From Acidobacteriota bacterium (GTDB lineage Bacteria > Acidobacteriota > Blastocatellia > Pyrinomonadales > Pyrinomonadaceae): DNA of 10,546 bases. Shown here in pieces: positions 1-6,124 of the stretch. The notes beneath the pieces were generated by a model, which was given only the letters and a program-made list of their open reading frames with translations, was not told the origin of the DNA and did not search any database. Positions within the stretch are counted from its first letter, which is position 1. Every line of letters starts with the position of its first letter. A program made the position numbers and the translations under genes. Location of the stretch: NCBI GenBank assembly GCA_019247865.1, contig JAFBAJ010000224.1, forward strand, positions 1 to 10,546. Direction: 5' to 3'.

Positions 1-144
1 GGCAGCGTCAACAGCACAGAGACCGGCAAAGCCATGATGATGGGAGTCTACAAGTACACCATCAGGGTCAAGATCAAAGGTCTGAACGACACGTTGACGC
101 TGGACCCGCAGGTCGAAATCTCCGGCGGCGATATCGCCAAGTAA
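1..144 (+). CDS. C-terminal fragment of a small protein, paralogue of the next gene (partial)
   Basis: Frame 1 is open from the window edge to a TAA at 142-144 and gives 47 residues; the start lies outside the window. I do not recognise a named family. The C-terminal motif DPQVEISGG is identical to that in the lipoprotein encoded at 221-715. The residues before it (YKYTIRVKIK here, YDYTVNIKTT there) also align, with alternating hydrophobic residues that suggest beta strands. At DNA level 26 bases (103-128 and 653-678) are identical. The simplest reading is that the two genes arose by tandem duplication. By analogy with its neighbour this one may also be an exported lipoprotein, but its N-terminus is not visible, so that is inference only. 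Confidence 0.7.
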   Translation, partial: GSVNSTETGKAMMMGVYKYTIRVKIKGLNDTLTLDPQVEISGGDIAK

Positions 145-186
145 ACCGGTCCGGCCACGAACAATTATTTTACGGCTTTCATTACA

Positions 187-213
187 GCACGTGCGGATTC
201 GCACAGGGAAGGA
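187..213 (+). promoter_or_regulatory. Shine-Dalgarno site preceded by a small hairpin
   Basis: AGGGAAGGA at 205-213 is a strong ribosome binding site 7 nt before the ATG at 221. Directly upstream, GTGCG (191-195) and CGCAC (200-204) can pair around a GATT loop. The in-frame GTG at 191 is part of this stem, so the ATG at 221 is the better start. Whether the hairpin affects translation is unknown. Confidence 0.5.
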
Positions 214-220
214 TACGTAT

Positions 221-715
221 ATGAGAAAGTTTGCTTTCGGCCTGTTGCTGCTCTCCGTGGTCCTGGCTTTGGCGTGCGCGTCCAGCACCACCGACACTCC
301 GGGAACCAGAGGCGACAAAGATGACCGCTGGGTCTCAATTATTGTGTACAGGGATAAAGACGATAAGCTGCATGCCGAGTTGCGCCCCAAGTTAATCAGA
401 ATCACGCATAAAAGGCATAAGATTCACTTTATCCTCTACAACGATCTCGACGAGGGCGAGGATGTCCAGACGGTCGATATAGATTTTGGCGCGAACGCCC
501 CCTTCGATGACAATTTGAAAAAGTTCACGATCAATAACGTGGCGAGCGGCTTTTCCGGTGAAGCGGTGATGAAGAAGGCTAAAGAGGTTGCTAATACGAC
601 CACTTATGACTACACCGTTAATATCAAGACCACAAGGGAGTCGATTGTGGCAGACCCGCAGGTCGAAATCTCCGGCGGACGCGTGAATTTACAGCCATCG
701 CCGCCGACCAAGTAA
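221..715 (+). CDS. Small predicted lipoprotein of unknown function
   Basis: This encodes 164 residues. The start at 221 is chosen because a strong ribosome binding site (AGGGAAGGA, 205-213) sits 7 nt upstream and because the protein then begins with a clean export signal. That signal is MRKF, a hydrophobic run (about residues 5-17) and the sequence LALAC, with Cys18 as likely lipidation site. Ala at -3 is less usual than Leu but fits the general lipobox pattern. The mature part starts with a Ser/Thr/Asp-rich linker and then alternates charged and hydrophobic residues, suggesting a small beta-rich domain exposed to the periplasm or cell surface. There are no catalytic motifs and no family I recognise. 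Its tail DPQVEISGG is shared with the gene ending at 144, pointing to a tandem paralogue pair. It converges with the kinase gene, leaving only 10 bp between stop codons. Confidence 0.8.
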   Translation: MRKFAFGLLLLSVVLALACASSTTDTPGTRGDKDDRWVSIIVYRDKDDKLHAELRPKLIRITHKRHKIHFILYNDLDEGEDVQTVDIDFGANAPFDDNLKKFTINNVASGFSGEAVMKKAKEVANTTTYDYTVNIKTTRESIVADPQVEISGGRVNLQPSPPTK

Positions 716-725
716 GAACTGCCCC

Positions 726-3311
726 TCACACGCCGCCGGTCTGGCTATGCAGGCTGATGAGAGACTGGTATTCGGACGTGTCTCGCAGGGGCTCTAAGTC
801 TGGATCGCAGGCGGCCTCGGCCAGACTGTAGCCATGTTCGAGGGCGCGGCCCAGGTAGCCCATCGCCCGCACGTTGTCTCCGGTCAGCGCGTAGACGGCC
901 GTCGCCTGATACATCAACGTCGTGTTGCGCGGCTCAAGCGCGAGCGCCCGCTCGATGCTTGAGCTGGCCTCCTCCCGCTCTCCCAGCTTGGCCTGATAGA
1001 TCGCCAGGCGGCCGAGCGCCGGCGCGTTGTTGGCTTCCACCGTCAGTTGCTGCGCGATCAGTTGCCGCGCCTGCTCGAACTGCTCCTGCGCCTCCGCCTT
1101 TTTGTCGAGCCTCAGATAGGCATCGCCCAGGTTGCGATGATAGATGTCATTGCCGGGCTTGAGCTCAATCGCTTTCTCGTAAGCCTCCGCCGCCTCCGCG
1201 TATCGTTCGAGATAAAAATAGTCCGTCCCCAGATTTGAATAGAGCGTTCCCGCCGGATGAATCCTGATCGCCTTGAGGTGCATGGCGACGGCGTCATCGT
1301 AACGACCGAGCAGACAGTAGAGTCCTCCCAGATTGTTGTAGCCGTCGTGGTTGTCCGGCTGAATCGTAATCACACGCCGGAACTGTTCGATGGCATCCTG
1401 ATAACGGCCGAAGCTGTAGTAGCAGATGCCGAGGCGATTGTAGTTCTCCCAGTAGCCCGGGCGCAGCTCGATGGCTTTGCGATAGGAGGCCACGGCCTCT
1501 TCGACCAGGCCCTGCCGCGTGTAGCAGTGGCCGAGCCAGCTATAAGCGACATCGCTCACCGGCTGCAAGTCTATCGCGCTCTTGAACTCTTCGATGGCCT
1601 GCTCGGTCTTGCCCGTGCCGTAGTAGACGATGCCGAGCGAGACATGCACCTGCGCCTGTCTTGGGTCGAGCACGAGCGCGCGGTCGCCCGCCGCGATGGC
1701 CCGCGCGACCCACGCCTGCTCGCGCGTCGCCTGGTACTTGCGCCAGTAGGCCTCGCTCAATCCGGCGTAGGCCAGCGCGAACTCCTCATCCAGCTTGAGC
1801 GATTCCTCGAAGAGCTGCACGGCGAAGTCTATGTTCTCTTCGATGTCATAGCGCTCGATGAAGGCGCGCCCCTTCGAGTAGAGCTCGAAGGCTTCGATGT
1901 TGAGCGGGGCGGCGGGCTCTGCCAGCCGGTCGCGCACGTCCGTCGAGACGCGCACGCGCAGCGCCGACGCGATTGATTCGCAGACCGTGTCCTGTATCTT
2001 GAAGAGCTCCGATTCGTCGCCCGAATATTGATCGCCCCAGATGACGCGCCCGCTCTCGACATCGCTGAGGCGCACCATGACGCGCAAAGATTGGCCGGAG
2101 CGCATGACTTCGCCTTCGAGCAGAATGTTCGCGCCGAGGCTGCGCGCATAGGCGCGCGTATCGCTCTCGGCCTGCGCCCCGCGCCCCGCGCTCGCGGACT
2201 TCGAGAGGACTGAGAGGTCGCGTATCTTCGCCAGCCCGGTCGTGATCGAATAGGCGAGGCCGATGCCGATGAACGAGGTCTCAGGGCTTGAGCCGACGGC
2301 TTCGAGCGGCAGCACGAGCACCGTCGGCGGCGCGGCGGGAGCAGCGGGCGTGGCGATGGTCGTGAACTGCGAGTTTCTGAAATTGACGCCCGAGAGCGGA
2401 CGCGCCTGCCTGAGCGCAGGCATGAAGCTCTCCAACCCGACATCGCCGCGCAGGACATCGCCGAGCACAGTCTCCAGCTCGCGCCTGACCTCCGCGAAGG
2501 TTTGAAAGCGGCGGTCGCGGTCCTTCGCCAGCACGCGCGCGATCAAAGCCCTCACGCTCGGCGGCACGTCCGGCGCGAAGCAGTCCGTGCGGACCTCTTC
2601 GCGATTGAGGATCAGCGACGCGATCTCGAACGCGTTGTGCCCCTTGAACGGATGCACGCCGGTCAGCATCTCGAAGAGCACGATGCCGAACGAGAAGATG
2701 TCCGAGCGACGGTCGAGCGGCTCGCGGCGCAGCTGTTCGGGCGACATGTAAGGCAGCGTGCCGACGATCGCGCCCGAATCGGTCAGACTGTCCACCACCG
2801 TCGGCCCGTCCTGATCCGTGACCAGCGAGCTGAAGTTGCGCGCCAGGCCGAAGTCCAGCACCTTGATGCGCCCGCGCTCTGTGAACAGGATATTTTCCGG
2901 CTTGATGTCGCGATGGATGACATTGTGCTCGTGCGCTTCCATCAGCGCGTCCGAGATCTGCAGCGCGATGTCGAGCGTCGTCTGCGGCTTCAGATCGCAG
3001 CCCAGGATCAGCTCGCGCAGAGATTGTCCCTCGACGTACTCCATCACGATGTAGGCGTGATTGTCCGTCTCGCCGGCTTCGTAGATGGTGATGATGTTCG
3101 GATGGTTGAGCTGCGAGGCGGCGCGCGCTTCGCGCAGGAAGCGTTTTTCGGCGGCGGGCGAAATCTCCTTGTGGCGCGTGATGAACTTGATGGCGACCGC
3201 GCGGCGCAGGCGCGTGTCCTCGGCCAGATAGACCTCGCCCATCCCGCCCGCGCCGAGCTGCGAGCGAATCTCGTAGTGGCTGAACCTGGTTCCAGCGCCG
3301 ATATGCAGCAT
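726..3311 (-). CDS. Serine/threonine protein kinase with TolB-like domain and TPR repeats
   Basis: A Hanks-type (PknB-like) protein kinase, 861 residues from the chosen ATG at 3311. The N-terminal domain (about 12-285) has the glycine loop GAGGMGEV (20-27), the ATP-binding Lys42 in AIK, the helix-C Glu61, HRDIKPEN with catalytic Asp135, DFG with metal-binding Asp153, and SPE (190-192) in place of APE. All key residues are present, so it should phosphorylate Ser/Thr. Next is an Ala/Pro linker and a TolB/FlgO-like domain (about 330-455, beginning VLVLPLEAVG), then roughly ten TPR units (about 472-840) for protein binding. I see no membrane helix between kinase and TPRs, unlike many PknB relatives, so it is probably cytoplasmic. 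The frame stays open upstream to an ATG at 3467, but that extension would translate an intergenic repeat (3316-3351), whereas kinases of this type usually start just before a short HYEI-like strand. No strong ribosome binding site precedes 3311. The substrate is unknown. Confidence 0.93.
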   Translation of the reverse strand: MLHIGAGTRFSHYEIRSQLGAGGMGEVYLAEDTRLRRAVAIKFITRHKEISPAAEKRFLREARAASQLNHPNIITIYEAGETDNHAYIVMEYVEGQSLRELILGCDLKPQTTLDIALQISDALMEAHEHNVIHRDIKPENILFTERGRIKVLDFGLARNFSSLVTDQDGPTVVDSLTDSGAIVGTLPYMSPEQLRREPLDRRSDIFSFGIVLFEMLTGVHPFKGHNAFEIASLILNREEVRTDCFAPDVPPSVRALIARVLAKDRDRRFQTFAEVRRELETVLGDVLRGDVGLESFMPALRQARPLSGVNFRNSQFTTIATPAAPAAPPTVLVLPLEAVGSSPETSFIGIGLAYSITTGLAKIRDLSVLSKSASAGRGAQAESDTRAYARSLGANILLEGEVMRSGQSLRVMVRLSDVESGRVIWGDQYSGDESELFKIQDTVCESIASALRVRVSTDVRDRLAEPAAPLNIEAFELYSKGRAFIERYDIEENIDFAVQLFEESLKLDEEFALAYAGLSEAYWRKYQATREQAWVARAIAAGDRALVLDPRQAQVHVSLGIVYYGTGKTEQAIEEFKSAIDLQPVSDVAYSWLGHCYTRQGLVEEAVASYRKAIELRPGYWENYNRLGICYYSFGRYQDAIEQFRRVITIQPDNHDGYNNLGGLYCLLGRYDDAVAMHLKAIRIHPAGTLYSNLGTDYFYLERYAEAAEAYEKAIELKPGNDIYHRNLGDAYLRLDKKAEAQEQFEQARQLIAQQLTVEANNAPALGRLAIYQAKLGEREEASSSIERALALEPRNTTLMYQATAVYALTGDNVRAMGYLGRALEHGYSLAEAACDPDLEPLRDTSEYQSLISLHSQTGGV

Positions 3312-3315
3312 GCGG

Positions 3316-3351
3316 TTAAAGAATCTCACGCCAGGGCGCAAAGACGCAAAG
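3316..3351. repeat. Solo arm of a dispersed intergenic repeat
   Basis: TTAAAGAATCTCACGCCA followed by GGGCGC (3316-3339) matches 5585-5608 at 23 of 24 positions. After a small length difference both copies continue with GACGCAAAG. At 5587-5674 the same sequence forms one arm of a long hairpin; here I find no complementary arm nearby, so this is a single arm. It lies directly upstream of the chosen kinase start and would form its 5' leader. Confidence 0.7.
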
Positions 3352-3453
3352 GAAAATTTTCGGGCTGTCTGTACGCGAAGCGACGTAAAGCGTCCACGAA
3401 GCGACAGCAGATGAATGTTAAATTTCGGAGCCCCTTTTTGACGTATTTTTCCG

Positions 3454-3495
3454 TTTACAGAAGCCACTTTTACGTGTATTAGTGCGTCTTACAAT
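3454..3495 (+). promoter_or_regulatory. Candidate promoter(s) for the M3 peptidase gene
   Basis: TTTACA at 3454-3459 and TATTAG at 3477-3482 are 17 bp apart and match sigma70-type boxes at 5/6 and 4/6 positions. A second candidate -10 box, TACAAT (5/6), is at 3490-3495 but lacks a good -35. Both point to the peptidase gene. The rest of the gap between the kinase start and the peptidase start (about 3352-3453) is AT-rich in places and shows only a short direct repeat, CGAAGCGAC at 3376-3384 and 3397-3405. Prediction by eye only. Confidence 0.35.
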
Positions 3496-3554
3496 GTCAT
3501 CGCTCTTTCCCTCCGCAGTTGATAAAAACTAAGCTGAAAAGGATGCTCGATTCC

Positions 3555-5588
3555 ATGCGAATTTACACGCTTTTAATGCTCATCACGGTCGTCACGCTGT
3601 CGGCCGTCACGGGTTACAGCCGCTCTTCCAAAAAATCGGATGATGCTCCGTTCTGGACCGGCACGCCGGACGCGGCGACGTTCGAGAAGAACCTCAACGA
3701 CCGCATCGGGCAGGCGCAGGCCGCGCTCGACCGCCTGGTCGCAGTCAAGGGCAAGCGCACCATCGAGAACACGCTCAAGACGTATGACGAGATTCTGATT
3801 CACCTCGACGCGGCGGGCTCGCAGGCCGGATTGATGTCGGTCGTGCATCCCGACAAGGCCGTCCGCGAAGCCGCCGAGCGCATCACGCAGAAGGTCTCGT
3901 CCTTCGGCACCGCGCTCTCTCTGAACCGCGCCGTGTACGACGCGCTGGCCGCGCTCGATGTGAAGCAGGCCGACGCCGTGACGCGTTACTACGTCGAGAA
4001 GACCTTGCGCGAGTTTCGCCTGGCGGGCGTGGACAAGGACGAAGCGACGCGCGCGCGCATCGCCGCCCTGAGCGACGAGCTGGTGCTGATCGGTCAGGAG
4101 TTCGACAAGAACATTCGCGGGGACGTGCGCAAGGTGACGGTCAACAACGTCTCCGAGCTGGAAGGCTTGCCGCAGGATTACATCGCGCGCCACAAGCCGG
4201 ACGCGAACGGCGTCATCACGCTGACGACCGATTACCCGGACTCGCTCCCGGTCTTCACCTACGCTAAGAACGAAGACCTTCGCCAGCGCATGTACAGGGC
4301 TTATAACAATCGCGCGTATCCGATGAACATAGACGTGCTCAATCGTCTGATCGCGCGTCGTCACGAGCTGGCGAACCTGCTCGGCTACACGAACTGGGCC
4401 GACTACATCACGGCCAACAAGATGGTCGGCAATGCGAAGAACGCCTCGGACTTCATAGACAAGATCGTCGCGGCCTCGGACGCGAAGGCGAAGCGCGAGT
4501 ACGCGGCCCTGCTCCGGCGCAAGCAGCAGGACGTGCCGGGCGCGACCGTCATCAACTCTTGGGAGAAGAGCTACTGGTCGGAGCTGCTGCGCCGCTCGGA
4601 GTACAACTTCGATTCGCAGCAGGTGCGCCCGTACTTCTCTTACGTGAACGTCAAGAAGGGCGTGCTCGATGTGACGAGCAAGCTCTTCGGCGTGACCTTT
4701 AAGCAGGTGACGAACGCTCCGGTCTGGGCTCCGGACGTTGAGTGCTGGGAGATGTTCGAGAACGGCAAGCTCGTCGGCCGCCTCTATCTGGACATGCACC
4801 CGCGCGAGAACAAGTACAAGCACGCGGCGGAGTTCGTCGTCCGCACGGGCGTGCAGGGGCGGCAGATTCCGGAGGCCACTTTGGTCTGCAACCTGCCGGG
4901 CGGCGAGGCTGGCGACCCCGGCCTGATGGAGCACGATGATGTCATCACCTTCTTCCACGAGTTCGGCCACCTGGTGCACGAACTGCTGGCGGGCCGCCAG
5001 CCCTGGATCGGCGTCGCGGGCATCAGCACCGAGCGCGATTTCGTGGAGGCTCCGTCGCAGATGCTCGAAGAATGGACCTGGGACCCGAAAGTGCTCGCCA
5101 GCTTTGCGAAGCACTACAAGACGGGCGAGCCGATTCCGGCCGAGCTGGTCAAGCAGATGAAGCGCGCGAGCGAGTTCGGCAAAGCCCTCGGCGTGCGCCG
5201 CCAGATGGTCTACGCCAAGCTCTCGCTCTCGATCTACGACCGCGACCCCAAGACGGTCAACACCGACACGATGGTCAAAGACCTCCAGCAGCAGTACGAG
5301 CCTTTCCCGTTCGTCGACGACACGCACTTCCAGACGGCCTTCGGTCATCTGGACGGCTACTCTGCGGTCTACTACACATACATGTGGTCGCTGGTCATCG
5401 CCAAAGACATGTTCAGCCAGTTCGACAAGTCGAACCTGCTGGCTCCGGGCGGCGCGGCGGCGCGCTATCGCACCAAAGTCCTCGCGCGTGGCGGCTCCGC
5501 TCCCGCGGCCACGCTCGTCTCGGATTTCCTGGGCCGTCCCTTCAACTTCAAGGCGTACGAAGAGTGGCTTAACGAAGAGGGCAATTAA
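3555..5588 (+). CDS. Exported M3-family zinc oligopeptidase (thimet oligopeptidase-like)
   Basis: A metallopeptidase of the M3 (thimet oligopeptidase/Dcp) family, which cuts short peptides inside a closed channel. With the start at 3555 it has 677 residues, near the family's usual length. The active site is complete: HEFGH at 468-472 gives two zinc-binding His and the catalytic Glu469, and Glu498 in ERDFVEAPSQMLE is the third zinc ligand. Near the C-terminus, FGHLDGYSAVYYTYMWS matches the substrate-contact loop with its Gly, His and Tyr residues. The ERDFVEAPSQ and YMWS segments resemble thimet-type enzymes more than typical cytosolic bacterial OpdA. The N-terminus MRIYTLLMLITVVTLSAVTG looks like a Sec signal peptide, so it probably acts in the periplasm. 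Start uncertain: AAAAGG (3537-3542) is 12 nt before 3555; ATG 3543 is too close to it, and TTG 3519 has no ribosome site. It is followed at once by a long hairpin and seems to be its own transcription unit. Confidence 0.92.
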   Translation: MRIYTLLMLITVVTLSAVTGYSRSSKKSDDAPFWTGTPDAATFEKNLNDRIGQAQAALDRLVAVKGKRTIENTLKTYDEILIHLDAAGSQAGLMSVVHPDKAVREAAERITQKVSSFGTALSLNRAVYDALAALDVKQADAVTRYYVEKTLREFRLAGVDKDEATRARIAALSDELVLIGQEFDKNIRGDVRKVTVNNVSELEGLPQDYIARHKPDANGVITLTTDYPDSLPVFTYAKNEDLRQRMYRAYNNRAYPMNIDVLNRLIARRHELANLLGYTNWADYITANKMVGNAKNASDFIDKIVAASDAKAKREYAALLRRKQQDVPGATVINSWEKSYWSELLRRSEYNFDSQQVRPYFSYVNVKKGVLDVTSKLFGVTFKQVTNAPVWAPDVECWEMFENGKLVGRLYLDMHPRENKYKHAAEFVVRTGVQGRQIPEATLVCNLPGGEAGDPGLMEHDDVITFFHEFGHLVHELLAGRQPWIGVAGISTERDFVEAPSQMLEEWTWDPKVLASFAKHYKTGEPIPAELVKQMKRASEFGKALGVRRQMVYAKLSLSIYDRDPKTVNTDTMVKDLQQQYEPFPFVDDTHFQTAFGHLDGYSAVYYTYMWSLVIAKDMFSQFDKSNLLAPGGAAARYRTKVLARGGSAPAATLVSDFLGRPFNFKAYEEWLNEEGN

Positions 5589-5674
5589 AGAATCTCACGC
5601 CAAGGCGCTGGTGACGCAAAGAAAGCGATTGAGTTCTTCCTTTGCGTCACCAGCGCCTTGGCGTGAAATTGTTT
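5587..5674 (+). terminator. Long perfect hairpin after the M3 peptidase gene (repeat-derived terminator)
   Basis: The arms 5595-5621 and 5640-5666 are perfect reverse complements over 27 nt. Interrupted pairing extends inward (GAA/TTC-type pairs around an 18-nt centre) and outward to about 5587 and 5674, where a run of five T (5672-5676) follows. Starting on the stop codon itself, it is well placed to end transcription of the peptidase gene. The left arm matches the sequence before the kinase (3316-3351), so it is also a member of a dispersed repeat and may have inserted and been reused as a terminator. Confidence 0.75.
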
Positions 5675-5716
5675 TTGAAACTGACCCACTACCAATTTCA
5701 GGGGCTCGCTTTTTCC

Positions 5717-5743
5717 TTGTCTTTCGCCTATGCTGAGTATTAT
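5717..5743 (+). promoter_or_regulatory. Weak candidate promoter for the small membrane protein
   Basis: TTGTCT (5717-5722) and TATTAT (5738-5743) resemble -35 and -10 boxes, but the spacer is only 15 bp, shorter than optimal. It lies 25 bp before the start codon, after the hairpin. Low confidence. Confidence 0.25.
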
Positions 5744-5768
5744 TCAATCAGACCTCAAGGGGTGAAGG

Positions 5769-5954
5769 ATGAGATTCAGGGGTGTGGGTCGGGTTTTGAT
5801 GGCGGTCGGGGTGGTGTGCATGATCGTGTATATCCTGATCGCTTTAAACGGCGAGTCCGCGAACGCGCTGAAGGTCGGGCGGGCGCTCTTTTACGTCGGC
5901 CTCTGCGCCCTCATCGCAGGGCTCAGCGTGCGGCTTTTCAGGCAGCGCGCCTGA
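5769..5954 (+). CDS. 61-residue membrane protein with two predicted helices
   Basis: The start at 5769 is supported by AAGGGG (5757-5762) six bases upstream. The protein has a basic N-terminus (MRFRGVGR), a hydrophobic segment at about residues 9-26, a short polar loop with Asn, Glu and Lys (about 27-36), a second hydrophobic segment at about 37-56 and a basic tail (RLFRQRA). This pattern predicts a two-helix inner-membrane hairpin with both ends in the cytoplasm. I do not recognise a family. It stands alone between the hairpin at 5587-5674 and the CHRD promoter at 5986. The ribosome site and clear topology argue that it is a real gene rather than a chance frame, but the product is not proven. 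Confidence 0.65.
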   Translation: MRFRGVGRVLMAVGVVCMIVYILIALNGESANALKVGRALFYVGLCALIAGLSVRLFRQRA

Positions 5955-5985
5955 CGCACTCCTCCGGCGGCGCGCCAGAAAAACT

Positions 5986-6014
5986 TTGACATCCGGTGCT
6001 GATTTCAGCACAAT
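5986..6014 (+). promoter_or_regulatory. Sigma70-type promoter of the CHRD/FG-GAP gene with palindromic operator candidate
   Basis: A perfect TTGACA -35 box (5986-5991) and a CACAAT -10 box (6009-6014, 4/6) are separated by exactly 17 bp. The spacer contains a perfect palindrome, GTGCTGA-TT-TCAGCAC (5996-6011), which fills most of the spacer and overlaps the first half of the -10 box. A protein bound there would block RNA polymerase, so it is a candidate repressor site. The predicted transcript starts near 6021, leaving a leader of about 100 nt. Confidence 0.6.
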
Positions 6015-6033
6015 GCCTCACATCAACGGTCTG

Positions 6034-6054
6034 AAATTTTCTAAACTAAAATTT
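6034..6054. repeat. AT-rich inverted repeat in the CHRD gene leader
   Basis: AAATTTT (6034-6040) and AAAATTT (6048-6054) are reverse complements around a 7-nt spacer. They lie in the predicted leader of the CHRD/FG-GAP mRNA, about 70 nt before its start codon. It may be a binding site or a weak RNA hairpin; function unknown. Confidence 0.4.
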
Positions 6055-6124
6055 GGATGCGCATAGTTCCCCCCGCGAAGCGCTTTCCGTCCACCGGTTT
6101 CCACAGGAAGGAGTCTCTACACAG

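Noticed and set aside
1257-1976. 239-codon open frame antisense to the TPR region
   Set aside because: It lies opposite the TPR repeats and its composition follows from them; no ribosome site or family resemblance.
3316-3405. CRISPR-like or tandem repeat array before the kinase
   Set aside because: Only one arm of a dispersed repeat and a short 9-base direct repeat are present; there are no regularly spaced units.
2502-3482. 326-codon open frame antisense to the kinase domain
   Set aside because: Shadow of the kinase gene: rich in Arg, Asp, His and Val with no recognisable motif, and the opposite strand has every kinase motif.
3573-5348. 591-codon open frame antisense to the M3 peptidase gene
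   Set aside because: It mirrors the codon pattern of a GC-rich gene; the product is a low-complexity Arg/Val/Leu/Asp-rich string with no domain, while the plus strand encodes a clear peptidase with an intact active site.
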